From Jiangella gansuensis DSM 44835 (lineage in GTDB: Bacteria > Actinomycetota > Actinomycetes > Jiangellales > Jiangellaceae), in NCBI RefSeq assembly GCF_000515395.1, contig NZ_KI911782.1, forward strand, positions 2,664,606 through 2,728,605: DNA of 64,000 nucleotides. Direction: 5' to 3'. Each line of letters begins with the position of its first letter. Within the stretch, counting starts at the first letter, position 1. The notes below the pieces were generated by a model that worked only from the letters and a program-made list of their open reading frames with translations, ran no database searches and was not told where the DNA came from. Of the stretch, positions 8,654-16,684 are shown piece after piece. The translations under genes and the position numbers were made by a program.

Positions 8654-8959
8654 GTGAACGCGGTCATCACCGAAGGTCGCCCGGCCGGCCCGGCCGGAGC
8701 GGACGTGGGTACGAGCATGGTCCCGGGCGTTGACACGTCCACCCTCACCGCCGAGCTACGCGAGCGCAGTGCCACCGTCATCGGTGCTGAGCTCCGGCGG
8801 CTGGCCGGCCGGGCACAGGGTCTGAGCGAGCGCGACCTGGAGGTGGTGGAAGCGGCGCTGGCCGAGCTCACCGAACGCCTGATCCTGGCGCCGCTGCGTG
8901 CGCTCCCGGGCCGGGCCGATCAGGTACGACAACTCTTCGGCCTCGAGGCCGGATCATGA
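8654..8959 (+). CDS. Orphan glutamyl-tRNA reductase dimerisation-domain-like protein
   Basis: A 101-residue frame whose C-terminal 60 residues (ELRRLAGRAQGLSERD, then VEAALAELTERLILAPLRAL and a final LRQLFGL-like tail) resemble the helical dimerisation domain of HemA. The catalytic and NADPH domains are absent, so it cannot make glutamate-semialdehyde. A GTG at 8654 with GAGGAT 8 bp upstream is the favoured start; a GTG at 8597 is an alternative. The stop overlaps the start of whiB by 4 bp, indicating coupled translation. Siroheme synthesis genes lie just beyond. It may be a HemA remnant turned into a partner protein. Confidence 0.6.
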   Translation: MNAVITEGRPAGPAGADVGTSMVPGVDTSTLTAELRERSATVIGAELRRLAGRAQGLSERDLEVVEAALAELTERLILAPLRALPGRADQVRQLFGLEAGS

Positions 8960-9213
8960 CGGCCCATCAGGCGGCGGGATGGTGGATCGATCGGGCAGCC
9001 TGCCGTGACGCCGACCCCGACCTCTTCTTCCCGCTCGGAGCCTCTGAGCACTCGCCGGTGCAGGTCGAGGCTGCCGCCGCCGTCTGCGCGGGATGCCCCG
9101 TCACCGCGCAGTGCCTGACCTGGGCACTGGACACCGGTCAGGACCACGGCATCTGGGCCGGGACGACGCCGGAAGAGCGCCGGACGATGCGCCGGGCGCT
9201 CAGCCGCCGGTGA
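8956..9213 (+). CDS. WhiB-family iron-sulfur transcription factor
   Basis: An 85-residue WhiB protein with the four cluster-binding cysteines C16, C44, C47 and C53 in the family spacing (C-x27-C-x2-C-x5-C), and GIWAG at 65-69 followed by a basic tail (RRTMRRALSRR) for DNA contact. WhiB proteins bind a 4Fe-4S cluster, partner with the main sigma factor and respond to redox or NO. It overlaps the HemA-domain gene (ATGA) and its 3' end overlaps the convergent siroheme synthase gene by 14 bp. The subclass cannot be fixed from the sequence. Confidence 0.9.
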   Translation: MTAHQAAGWWIDRAACRDADPDLFFPLGASEHSPVQVEAAAAVCAGCPVTAQCLTWALDTGQDHGIWAGTTPEERRTMRRALSRR

Positions 9214-10402
9214 CCGCCAGCGCCGCGACGTCGCCGACGACGACGACGGCCGGCGGCCGGACGCCCACCTCCGCGGCCCGTCGGGCGAGCTGCGACAGCG
9301 GGGCGGTCGTGACCCGCTGACGGGGGCCGAAGCCGTCCTCGACCAGTGCGGCCGGCGTCGCCGGGTCCATGCCGTGCGCGATGAGCTGCGCGGTCGTGTC
9401 CGCCAGCAGGCTGACGCCCATGAGGAACACGAGCGTCCCCTCGGTGCCGGCCAGGTTGGCCCAGTCGAGGCCCTCGTGTCCGGACACGACGGTGAACTGC
9501 TTGGCCAGGCCGCGGTGGGTCACCGGGATGCCAGCCGCGCCCGGCACGGCGATCGCGCTGGTGACGCCGGGAACCACGGTGACGTCGACGCCGGCGGCCC
9601 GGCAGGCGGCGGCTTCCTCGCCGCCGCGGCCGAGCACGAACGGGTCGCCGCCCTTGAGCCGGACGACGCGGCGGCCGGCCTGCGCGTGCTCGACGAGCAG
9701 CCGGTTGATCTGGTCCTGCGGGATCGGATGGTGGCCCGGCGTCTTGCCCACGTCGATGACCTGGACGTCGTCGTCGAGCTCGTCGAGCAGTGAGCGCGGC
9801 GCCAGCCGGTCGACGACGACGACGTCGGCTTCGGCCAGCAGCTGCCGGCCGCGGGTGGTGATGAGGCCCGAGTCGCCCGGGCCACCACCGACCAGCGCCA
9901 CCGATCCGCGCAGCGGTGGCCGGGCCGGCCGCGTCGGCAGCTCGCCGGTCTCCAAGGCGGTCTGGACAGCGGTGCGCAGCCGGGCAGCCCGGCGCGGGTC
10001 GCCGCCGGTGCTGACCGCGACGATCACCTCGCCGACGCGGGCCACCGCCGGGGTCCACGCGGCCGAGCGGCCGGAGTCGTCGGCACGGACGCACCAGACC
10101 CGCTGGGCGTCGGCGGCCGCCGCGACGGCGTCGTCGACGTGCGCGTCCCCGGTCGCGGTGTGCACCAGCCAAGCGCCGTCCAGGTCGCCCTCGGCGTAGT
10201 CGCGCGGCGCCCACGACGCCCGCCGTTCCGCGATGAGCTCGGCCAGCGACTCGCAGACGAACGGCGCGACGACATGCAGGTCGGCGCCGGCGGCCGCGAG
10301 CGGACGGGCCCGCCGCGCCGCGACCGGCCCGCCGCCCACCACGACGACGCGCCGGCCCGTGACGTCGAGCAGCAGCGGATACCGGGCCGCGTCCCGGCTC
10401 AT
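9200..10402 (-). CDS. cysG: Siroheme synthase: precorrin-2 dehydrogenase fused to uroporphyrinogen-III methyltransferase
   Basis: The 400-residue protein has an N-terminal NAD-binding Met8/SirC-like domain (VVVVGGGPVAARRA near residue 20) and a C-terminal SUMT domain from about residue 165 (VALVGGGPGDSGLIT, VRLKGGDPFVLGRGGEE, VVPGVTSAIAVPGAAGIPVTHR). It methylates uroporphyrinogen III to precorrin-2 and oxidises it to sirohydrochlorin. The product, siroheme, is the cofactor of the sulfite reductase encoded two genes upstream in the same operon. The start shares one base with the stop of cysH. Ferrochelation in CysG-type enzymes is done by the Met8 domain, so no separate chelatase may be needed. 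Confidence 0.93.
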   Translation of the reverse strand: MSRDAARYPLLLDVTGRRVVVVGGGPVAARRARPLAAAGADLHVVAPFVCESLAELIAERRASWAPRDYAEGDLDGAWLVHTATGDAHVDDAVAAAADAQRVWCVRADDSGRSAAWTPAVARVGEVIVAVSTGGDPRRAARLRTAVQTALETGELPTRPARPPLRGSVALVGGGPGDSGLITTRGRQLLAEADVVVVDRLAPRSLLDELDDDVQVIDVGKTPGHHPIPQDQINRLLVEHAQAGRRVVRLKGGDPFVLGRGGEEAAACRAAGVDVTVVPGVTSAIAVPGAAGIPVTHRGLAKQFTVVSGHEGLDWANLAGTEGTLVFLMGVSLLADTTAQLIAHGMDPATPAALVEDGFGPRQRVTTAPLSQLARRAAEVGVRPPAVVVVGDVAALAVTGG

Positions 10403-11097
10403 CAGATGTTGATCCCGCACTCGGTCTTCGACCGGCCCGCCCAGCGGCCGGCGCGGGCGTCCTCACCCGGCGCGACCGGCCGGGTGCACGGCTCGCAGCC
10501 GATGGACAGGAAGCCCAGCTCACGCAGCGGGTTGATCAGGATGTCGTGCTCGGCGACATACGCGTCGACCTGCTCGTCGGTCCAGGTGGCCAGCGGGTTC
10601 ACCTTGACCTTGCCGCGCTTGGGGTCCCAGGCGACGACAGGGGTGTCGGCGCGGGTCGGCGACTCCGACCGGCGGACGCCACCGGCCCACGCGTCGTACG
10701 GCTTCAGCGCCCGGTCCAGGGGCCACACCTTGCGGATGGCGCAGCACAGGTCCGCGTCGATCTCGTACAGCTTGCCGTACTCCGCCTCGTGCTCAGGGAC
10801 GCGCAGTGGGTGGGTGATGGTCTCGACCTCGACGTCGTACGTCGCCGCGATGGCGTCGCGGGTCCCGATGGTCTCGGCGAAGTGATAGCCGGTGTCCAGG
10901 AACAGCACCTTGATCCCCGGCACCGCCGTCGACGCGACGTGCGACAGCACTCCGTCGGCCATGGAGGCGGTGATGGCGAAGCGTTCGCCGAACGTCTCGT
11001 GCGCCCACCGGACGATCTCGCCGGCCGGAGCGTCTTCCAGGTTGCGTGCGGCGTCCAGAGCCAGTGCTTCCAGGGAGTTCGTCGGGCAGAGGGTCAT
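10402..11097 (-). CDS. cysH: Assimilatory adenylylsulfate (APS) reductase
   Basis: The 231-residue protein reduces activated sulfate to sulfite. It has the two cysteine pairs that bind a 4Fe-4S cluster in APS-specific enzymes (CC at 118-119 and CEPC at 201-204) and the C-terminal catalytic cysteine C227 in ECGI. PAPS-specific enzymes lack the cluster pairs, so APS is the expected substrate. The ATG at 11097 has AAGGAG 8 bp upstream and overlaps the preceding small gene by 4 bp. It is the third gene of the nirA operon. Confidence 0.94.
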   Translation of the reverse strand: MTLCPTNSLEALALDAARNLEDAPAGEIVRWAHETFGERFAITASMADGVLSHVASTAVPGIKVLFLDTGYHFAETIGTRDAIAATYDVEVETITHPLRVPEHEAEYGKLYEIDADLCCAIRKVWPLDRALKPYDAWAGGVRRSESPTRADTPVVAWDPKRGKVKVNPLATWTDEQVDAYVAEHDILINPLRELGFLSIGCEPCTRPVAPGEDARAGRWAGRSKTECGINI

Positions 11098-11294
11098 CCT
11101 GCGCTCCTTCTGGTCGAGAGGCCGAGCAGCTTCACCGAGAAAACCCGCAGACAGGACCGGCACTCCCACGCGCCGTGCTCCACCGGCCGGCTGCGGCCCT
11201 CGGCTGAGGTGCTCACCTCGGCCCAAGGATGCAGATCCTCGTCGGAGCAGTAGGGGCAGTGCATGATCGCGGCCCTGGTCTCGCTCATCGTCAT
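11094..11294 (-). CDS. Small zinc-ribbon protein of the sulfur assimilation operon
   Basis: A 66-residue protein with two CxxC pairs (C13-PY-C16 and C45-RS-C48), which would hold a zinc ion. It sits between nirA and cysH, overlapping cysH by 4 bp and starting 5 bp from the nirA stop. The same order (sulfite reductase, small CxxC protein, cysH) is known from Streptomyces sulfur operons. Its function is not established; a role in delivering metal or sulfur, or in stabilising the reductases, is only a guess. ATG 11288 is an alternative start. Confidence 0.75.
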   Translation of the reverse strand: MTMSETRAAIMHCPYCSDEDLHPWAEVSTSAEGRSRPVEHGAWECRSCLRVFSVKLLGLSTRRSAG

Positions 11295-11298
11295 CGCC

Positions 11299-12960
11299 TC
11301 ACTGCAGCGCCGAGTCGTCGGCCCGGGCCACCCACTGGGCGAACCGCTCACCGTCAGCGCGCTCGTCGACGAACCGCCGCACCACCCGCTCCACGTACTC
11401 GGGCAGCTCCGCGGCCGTGACCTTGTGGCCGCGCAGCTTGCGGCCGAACCCGGCGTCGAGTCCGAGGCCGCCGCCCAGGTGCACCTGGAAGCCTTCCTCG
11501 CCCTTGACGATCTGACCCTTCAACCCGATGTCGGCGACCTGGATGCGCGCGCACGAGTTCGGGCAGCCGTTGACGTGCAGCGAAATGGGCACGTCGATCT
11601 TGTCGGCGACGTCGGCCAGCCGGGTCTCCAGCGCTGTGACCGTGTCCGCCGCGAGCCCCTTCGTCTCGACGATGGCCAGCTTGCAGTACTCCAGGCCGGT
11701 GCAGGCCATGGTGTAACGGCGGAACGTGCTGGGGCGGGCGGCCAGGCCGATCGCGTCCAGTTCCGTGATCAGGGACTCGACCTGGTCGCCGTCGACATCC
11801 AGGATGACGAGCTTCTGGTGCGGCGTCGTGCGGATTCGCCCCGAGCCGTGCGCGGCGACCGCGTCGGCCAGCTTGGAGAGGATCGAACCGGACACCCGGC
11901 CCACCATCGGGGCCACCCCGATGTAGAAGCGGCCGTCCTTCTGCTCGTGGACGCCGACGTGGTCGTACGGCTCGACGTGCTCGGGCGGCGGCGGACCGTC
12001 CACGAGCCGACGTCCCAGGTACTCCTGTTCGAGGACCTCCCGGAACCTTTCGGCACCCCAGTCGTCGAGCAGGAACTTCAGTCGGGCCCGGTGCCGCAGC
12101 CGCCGGTAGCCGTAGTCGCGGAAGATGCCGACCACACCGGCCCACACCTCCGGGACCTCCTCCAACGGCACCCATGCGCCGAGCCGCACCGCGAGCTTCG
12201 GGTTCGTCGACAGCCCGCCACCGACCCACAGATCCAGGCCGGGACCGTGGTCCGGGTGGTTCACACCGACGAACGCGATGTCGTTGGCCTCGTGGACGAT
12301 GTCCGGCAGGCCGCTGACGGCCGACTTGAACTTCCGCGGCAGGTTCGAGAACTCCGGCGAGCCGATGTAGCGGCGCTGGATCTCGTCGATGGCCCAGGTG
12401 GGATCGAGGACCTCGGCGGCGGAGATGCCGGCGACGGGGGAGCCCAGGATGACGCGCGGGGTGTCGCCGCACGCCTCCGTCGTGGACAGCCCGACCGCCT
12501 CCAGCTTCTCCCAGATGACGGGCACGTCCTCGACCCGGATCCAGTGCAGCTGGATGTTCTGCCGATCGGTGACGTCAGCGGTGTCGCGGCCGTACGTCGT
12601 CGAGATCTCGGCGATGGTGCGCAGCTGCTCCACCGACAGCGCGCCACCGTCGATGCGCACCCGCAGCATGAAGTACTCGTCGTCCAGCTCGTGCGGCTCC
12701 AGCACCGCCGTCTTGCCGCCCGGAATGCCGGGACGACGCTGCGTGTACAGCCCCCACCAGCGGAAACGGCCCCGTAGATCCTGCGGATCGATGCTGGCGA
12801 AACCACGCTTGCTGTAGACGTTCTCGATGCGGGCCCGGACGTTGAGCCCGTCGTCGTCCTTCTTGACCCGCTCGTTCGGGTTGAGCGGCTCAAGGTGGCC
12901 GAGGGCCCACTGCCCCTGGCCGCGAGGGCGCTTCTGGGTCGGCGTCTGGGTCGGAGGCAT
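11299..12960 (-). CDS. nirA: Ferredoxin-dependent sulfite reductase
   Basis: The 553-residue protein has the duplicated ferrodoxin-like/siroheme fold of the nitrite/sulfite reductase family. The siroheme-4Fe4S cysteines appear in ACTGLEYCK (around residue 420) and NGCPNSC (around 465). It reduces sulfite to sulfide in six electron steps using reduced ferredoxin and the siroheme made by the CysG gene downstream. Context with cysH favours sulfite over nitrite. The upstream 120 bp contain a leader peptide gene with a palindrome, so expression is probably attenuated by sulfur-amino-acid supply. Confidence 0.95.
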   Translation of the reverse strand: MPPTQTPTQKRPRGQGQWALGHLEPLNPNERVKKDDDGLNVRARIENVYSKRGFASIDPQDLRGRFRWWGLYTQRRPGIPGGKTAVLEPHELDDEYFMLRVRIDGGALSVEQLRTIAEISTTYGRDTADVTDRQNIQLHWIRVEDVPVIWEKLEAVGLSTTEACGDTPRVILGSPVAGISAAEVLDPTWAIDEIQRRYIGSPEFSNLPRKFKSAVSGLPDIVHEANDIAFVGVNHPDHGPGLDLWVGGGLSTNPKLAVRLGAWVPLEEVPEVWAGVVGIFRDYGYRRLRHRARLKFLLDDWGAERFREVLEQEYLGRRLVDGPPPPEHVEPYDHVGVHEQKDGRFYIGVAPMVGRVSGSILSKLADAVAAHGSGRIRTTPHQKLVILDVDGDQVESLITELDAIGLAARPSTFRRYTMACTGLEYCKLAIVETKGLAADTVTALETRLADVADKIDVPISLHVNGCPNSCARIQVADIGLKGQIVKGEEGFQVHLGGGLGLDAGFGRKLRGHKVTAAELPEYVERVVRRFVDERADGERFAQWVARADDSALQ

Positions 12961-13080
12961 TCGCAGGCAGTCCTCGATGGAGTCGGGGACGCACGGTTCG
13001 CGCGGGTAGCGCTGCAGGTCATCGGCGACCTGGAGGATGCCGGCGCGACCGCGCGCCCGGCGGGGAAACCGGAGGGCGGT

Positions 13081-13176
13081 CTAGAGCGCCTGACAGAGCA
13101 TGCTGTCCATGCGGCCGTAGTCGACGTGGCGTCGACTCACCAGCAGCAGCGGCAGGGCGGACAACATGTCGGTCAT
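13081..13176 (-). CDS. RRHVD-type putative leader peptide upstream of nirA
   Basis: A 31-residue frame reads MTDMLSALPLLLVSRRHV, then DYGRMDSMLCQAL and a stop. It matches the small actinobacterial leader peptides placed before sulfur genes, which share a hydrophobic start, RRHVD, and a C-terminal LC-containing tail. The DNA encoding RRHVD is an inverted repeat (GTCGAC-gccac-GTCGAC), so translation would decide RNA folding. The stop lies 120 bp before nirA. This supports cysteine- or translation-dependent attenuation of the operon; no strong ribosome site precedes it, so a near-leaderless transcript is possible. Confidence 0.75.
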   Translation of the reverse strand: MTDMLSALPLLLVSRRHVDYGRMDSMLCQAL

Positions 13177-13247
13177 CGTGGCACGCGGCCGCGCTGATGA
13201 CGAACCAGTCGTCCATGATGCGGACACCTGTGTCTCACATGCAGAGA

Positions 13248-13267
13248 AGTCCTACCAGTCCTATAGG
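13248..13267. promoter_or_regulatory. Direct repeat AGTCCTAcc-AGTCCTAtagg, candidate operator for the nirA operon
   Basis: Two AGTCCTA half-sites spaced by two bases lie about 70 bp upstream of the leader peptide. On the nirA strand this reads CCTATAGGACTGGTAGGACT, with TATAGG able to serve as a -10-like hexamer. The position suits a sulfur-responsive repressor, but no regulator gene is in the window and the assignment is inference. Confidence 0.3.
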
Positions 13268-13282
13268 CATTTCGGCCGGCCT

Positions 13283-13345
13283 GGAAATGATCACGTCCAC
13301 CATGGGTGTTCCCGCTCCACCAGGAATGCTTGCCCCGGGACGTGT
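13283..13345 (-). repeat. Dispersed palindromic repeat, copy 2 (inverted)
   Basis: Read on the minus strand, the blocks GGCAAGCATTCCTGGTGGAG, CGGGAACACCCATGG and ACGTGATCATTTCC match the other four copies in order. The outer left arm is worn (CCCGGGG instead of CCCGCTCCACC). It lies between the sulfur operon promoter and the lipoprotein gene, facing copy 3 at the other end of that gene. Confidence 0.75.
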
Positions 13346-13423
13346 GAAGACGCCTGTGGGCGGGCGACGGTGATCGGCGCGCCGCGGTCCGGCGGGAATC
13401 CGGGCAAAACCTAGGATCGGCGG

Positions 13424-13810
13424 ATGCAGCGATCGCTCCGCGTCACCGTCCTCCTCGCCGCCGGCGTCCTGTCCGGCTCCCTCGTCCTCTCCGGATGCGG
13501 CGAACAGCTCGATCAAGGACTGAACAACGTCGCCGCCAGCGCCCTCGAGGATGCCGTCAACCGGCAGCTCTCCGACGCCGGCATCACCCTCGAAGACGGG
13601 CCCGACTGCAGCACGGACCTCGCCCGCGACGGCGCGTCCCTGTCCGGCGACGCGACTTGCGATGCGGTCGCCGTGGACGGGCGGGCGGTGCGTGCGGAGT
13701 TCGACGGGACGCTGTCCAGCTCCGGCTGCAGCGGCTCCCTGGCCGTGTACGTCGACGACGCCGCGATCGCCCAGATCGACCAGATCCCGGACTGCTCCGT
13801 CTCGATGTGA
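13424..13810 (+). CDS. Hypothetical secreted lipoprotein
   Basis: A 128-residue protein with a type II signal peptide (QRSLRVTVLLAAGVLSGSLV) and lipobox LSGC ending at C25, so it should be anchored to the outer face of the membrane. The mature part is acidic and contains two disulfide-capable cysteine pairs (DCSTD...ATCDAV and SSSGCSG...DCSVSM), the pattern of small DUF4333-like extracytoplasmic domains. I cannot name a function. The gene stands alone and is bracketed by two inverted copies of the dispersed palindromic repeat. Confidence 0.75.
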   Translation: MQRSLRVTVLLAAGVLSGSLVLSGCGEQLDQGLNNVAASALEDAVNRQLSDAGITLEDGPDCSTDLARDGASLSGDATCDAVAVDGRAVRAEFDGTLSSSGCSGSLAVYVDDAAIAQIDQIPDCSVSM

Positions 13811-13841
13811 CGTCCGACGCCCGGCGCCGGCCTTCACCCGC

Positions 13842-13890
13842 GCCGGGCGGTTCCGCGTGCGCCGGGCGGTTCCGCGTGCGCCGGGCGGCC
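13842..13890 (+). repeat. Short tandem repeat of about 19 bp
   Basis: The unit CGCCGGGCGGTTCCGCGTG is present about two and a half times in a row immediately after the lipoprotein gene and before repeat copy 3. It looks like replication-slippage product; no function is apparent. Confidence 0.6.
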
Positions 13891-13900
13891 CACCAGGCGT

Positions 13901-13966
13901 ACTCCCACTACGGGAGGCAAGCATTCCTGGTGGAGCGGGTACACGCATGGTCCACGTGATCATTTC
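13901..13966 (+). repeat. Dispersed palindromic repeat, copy 3
   Basis: The element contains ACTCCCAC, then GGCAAGCATTCCTGGTGGAG, CGGGTACACGCATGG and CCACGTGATCATTTCG in the family order. It is closest to copy 2 but lies in the opposite orientation. It occupies the space between two convergent genes, where it could also act as a terminator. Confidence 0.78.
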
Positions 13967-13983
13967 GGACCGGCAGGCGCGGA

Positions 13984-14118
13984 TCACTCGGAGGCGTGGC
14001 CGGTCGCCGGCTCGACGGGGCGCTGGTCGGTCTGGTGCTGGCAGTCACACCAGCTGCGGCCCTTCTGGTGGGCGGGGCAGTCGTCGTGCCGGTTCTGGGC
14101 GCAGGCGGTGCAGATCAT
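13984..14118 (-). CDS. Small cysteine-rich protein coupled to the acyl-CoA dehydrogenase
   Basis: A 44-residue protein ([20 protein letters not shown] at the start) with five cysteines and several histidines (C3, C6, C14, C24, C26), a plausible zinc-binding knuckle. The ATG at 14118 has GGAGG 6 bp upstream and overlaps the stop of the acyl-CoA dehydrogenase gene by 4 bp, which strongly supports real translation. The function is unknown; small zinc peptides like this are common in actinobacteria. Confidence 0.65.
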   Translation of the reverse strand: MICTACAQNRHDDCPAHQKGRSWCDCQHQTDQRPVEPATGHASE

Positions 14119-15737
14119 GGTGCCTCCGGGGTGGCTCGGCGGATGATCGCGACCGTGTCGACGGCGTCCGGAAGCGTGCCGTACACCCCGTGGCGGCCGT
14201 CCAGGCGGCTGCCACAGAAGGCGTCCGCGACGGCGGCCGGCGCGTATCGGACGAGCAGACTGGCCTGCAGAAGCGCTGCCATGCGGCCGGCCAGCTCCCT
14301 CGCACGGCCCGGCGACGGTGCCGCTGCCAGCTCGGCGGTGGTCGCGGTCAGCGCATCGTCGAGCCGCCGGTCCTGCCCTTTGGCGGCTTCGACCTCGGTG
14401 CGCCAGGCGACGACGGCGTCCGGCTCGCGCTCCAGGACGCGCAGCAGGTCGAGCGCCTGGATGTTGCCGGCACCCTCCCAGATGGAGTTCAGCGGCGCCT
14501 CGCGGTACAGCCGCGGCATGCCGCTGTCCTCGACGTAGCCGTTGCCGCCCAGGCACTCCAGTGCTTCGGCGACGGCGCCCGGGGTGCGCTTGCAGACCCA
14601 GTACTTCGCCAGCGGCAGCCCGATGCGGCGCAGGGCCTGCTCGTGGGGGTCGTCGGCGCGGTCGACCGACGCGGCGAGCCGCATGCCCAGCGCCGTCGCC
14701 GCCTCGGATTCAACGGCCAGGTCGACGAGAACCGCGCGCATGAGCTCGGAGTCGGCCAGCGGGGCGCCGAACGCGGAGCGATGCGCGGCATGCCAGGTGG
14801 CCTCGGCCACCGCACGGCGCAGCAGCGCCGCCGACCCGAGCACGCAGTCGAGGCGGGTGGCGGCGACCATCTCGATGATGGTGGCGACCCCGCGGCCCTC
14901 GTCGCCGAGACGTTGCGCCAGCGCGCCCTCCAGTTCGATCTCAGCCGAGGCGTTCGCGCGGTTGCCCAGCTTGTCCTTGAGCCGTTGGATCCGCAGCGCG
15001 TTGCGGGTGCCGTCGTCGAGGACGCGTGGCAGGACGAAACAGGTCAGCCCGCCCGGTGCCTGAGCGAGGACGAGGAAGACGTCGTTCATGGGGGCGGAGC
15101 AGAACCATTTGTGCCCGGTGAGCCGGTACCAGCCGTCGCCGGCCGGTTCGGCGCGGGTGGTGTTGGCGCGGACGTCGGAGCCGCCCTGCTTCTCCGTCAT
15201 CGCCATGCCGGCCAGCAGGCCCTGCTTCGTCGTGGGCGGCCGCAGCCCGGGGTCGTAGAGGCCGCCGAGCCGTGACGCCCACGCGTCGCCGGCCGCCGGA
15301 TCGGTGCGCAACGCCGGTACGGCCGCATATGTCATGGACACCGGGCACAGGTGCGCGGACTCGACCTGGCTCCACACGATGAACTGCGCGGCGCGGGCAG
15401 CGTGGACGCCTGGCATCGGCCGGGCCCATGGGTCGGCGCTCAGGCCATGCGTGACGGCCGTGGACATGAGCCGGTGCCAGGACGGGTGGAACTCGACCTC
15501 GTCGATGCGGTGGCCGTAGCGGTCGTGGGTGCGCAGGACGGGCTCGTTGGCATCCGCCTCGCGGGCCCACTGCTGCGCTTCCGCGGACCCGGCCAGCCGG
15601 CCCAGGTGCTCCAGGTCGACGCGGTCGTCTGCCCACCCGTACCGGTCGAACGCCTCGACCAGCGCGGCGTCGGTGCCGAAGACGTCGTAGCCGGTGAGCG
15701 GTGGCGGCTGGTTGGTCACCTCGTGCGTGACGGCCAT
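14115..15737 (-). CDS. AidB-like acyl-CoA dehydrogenase family protein
   Basis: The 540-residue protein has the acyl-CoA dehydrogenase fold with the N-terminal extension of the AidB group ([20 protein letters not shown]). FAD-site signatures include [16 protein letters not shown] and [38 protein letters not shown] and [17 protein letters not shown] lie in the C-terminal helical domain. E. coli AidB is induced by alkylation stress and binds DNA, with weak dehydrogenase activity; whether this homologue protects DNA or acts in metabolism is unknown. It is divergent from psuG, with 23 bp between starts. Confidence 0.88.
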   Translation of the reverse strand: MAVTHEVTNQPPPLTGYDVFGTDAALVEAFDRYGWADDRVDLEHLGRLAGSAEAQQWAREADANEPVLRTHDRYGHRIDEVEFHPSWHRLMSTAVTHGLSADPWARPMPGVHAARAAQFIVWSQVESAHLCPVSMTYAAVPALRTDPAAGDAWASRLGGLYDPGLRPPTTKQGLLAGMAMTEKQGGSDVRANTTRAEPAGDGWYRLTGHKWFCSAPMNDVFLVLAQAPGGLTCFVLPRVLDDGTRNALRIQRLKDKLGNRANASAEIELEGALAQRLGDEGRGVATIIEMVAATRLDCVLGSAALLRRAVAEATWHAAHRSAFGAPLADSELMRAVLVDLAVESEAATALGMRLAASVDRADDPHEQALRRIGLPLAKYWVCKRTPGAVAEALECLGGNGYVEDSGMPRLYREAPLNSIWEGAGNIQALDLLRVLEREPDAVVAWRTEVEAAKGQDRRLDDALTATTAELAAAPSPGRARELAGRMAALLQASLLVRYAPAAVADAFCGSRLDGRHGVYGTLPDAVDTVAIIRRATPEAP

Positions 15738-15760
15738 CTCGTCACGGTACCGTCCGGGGC

Positions 15761-16684
15761 ATGCCCCCGGAACCGAGGATTCGCGTCCACGAGGAGGTAC
15801 GCGCCGCGCTCGCGGCCGGCCGGCCCGTGGTCGCCCTGGAGAGCACGATCATCTCGCACGGCCTGCCAAAGCCGGACAACCTCGCGGTGGCCCGCGACAT
15901 CGAGGCGACCGTGCGACGGCAGGACGCCGTGCCGGCCACCGTGGGGATGCTCCGCGGCGAGTTCGTCGTCGGCCTGGCCGACGACGAACTCGAGCGGCTG
16001 GCCGGCGCCGACGACGTCGTCAAGCTGTCGGTGCGTGACCTGCCGATCGCCGCGGCGGCCGGCGTCGACGGCGCCACGACGGTGGCCAGCACCAGCGCCG
16101 TCGCCGCGGCCGTCGGGATCGGGGTGTTCGCGACCGGCGGCCTCGGGGGAGTGCACCGGGGAGCGGCCGAGACGTTCGACGAGTCCGCCGACCTGACCAC
16201 GTTGTCCCGGACGCCGATCGTCGTGGTGTGCGCCGGCGTGAAATCCATCCTGGACGTGGGCGCCACCCTGGAACGGCTCGAGACACTGGGCGTGGGCGTC
16301 GTCGGCTACGGGACGCGGCGGTTCCCGGGCTTCTATGTCACCGACAGCGGCTTCGACCTCGACTGGCGGCTGGACACGCCGGAGCAGATCGCGGCGGCAT
16401 GGCGCGCGCACCGCGAATTTGCCGTGAACGAAGCAGCGCTGGTGGTTGCCAACCCGGTGCCACCAGAAGATCAGCTCGACCGCGACCTGCACGACCGCGT
16501 GCTGGCCGAGGGCCTCGAGATCGTGGCCCGGGACGGCGTGACGGGCAAGGAGGTCACGCCGGTGCTGCTGGCGCACTTCCACTCCGCCACCGCCGGGGCG
16601 AGCCTGGCCACGAACGTGCGCATCATCCTGGCGAACGCCGATCTCGCCGCGCGGGTCGCGGTGGCGCAGGCGCGGCGGCCATGA
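15761..16684 (+). CDS. psuG: Pseudouridine-5'-phosphate glycosidase
   Basis: The 307-residue protein is PsuG, which splits the C-glycosidic bond of pseudouridine 5'-phosphate to uracil and ribose 5-phosphate with a manganese ion. Family blocks are clear: [16 protein letters not shown] near residue 27, [15 protein letters not shown] near 128, [16 protein letters not shown] near 155 (containing the catalytic lysine) and VANPVPPE. The length matches the family. The next gene, a PfkB kinase, overlaps by 4 bp and would supply the phosphorylated substrate. Confidence 0.95.
   Translation: MPPEPRIRVHEEVRAALAAGRPVVALESTIISHGLPKPDNLAVARDIEATVRRQDAVPATVGMLRGEFVVGLADDELERLAGADDVVKLSVRDLPIAAAAGVDGATTVASTSAVAAAVGIGVFATGGLGGVHRGAAETFDESADLTTLSRTPIVVVCAGVKSILDVGATLERLETLGVGVVGYGTRRFPGFYVTDSGFDLDWRLDTPEQIAAAWRAHREFAVNEAALVVANPVPPEDQLDRDLHDRVLAEGLEIVARDGVTGKEVTPVLLAHFHSATAGASLATNVRIILANADLAARVAVAQARRP

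Noticed and set aside
13019-13216. 65-residue minus-strand frame overlapping the leader peptide
   Set aside because: It starts upstream in another frame, has no ribosome site and shows random Pro/Arg-rich composition; the overlapping 31-codon RRHVD frame is the real candidate.
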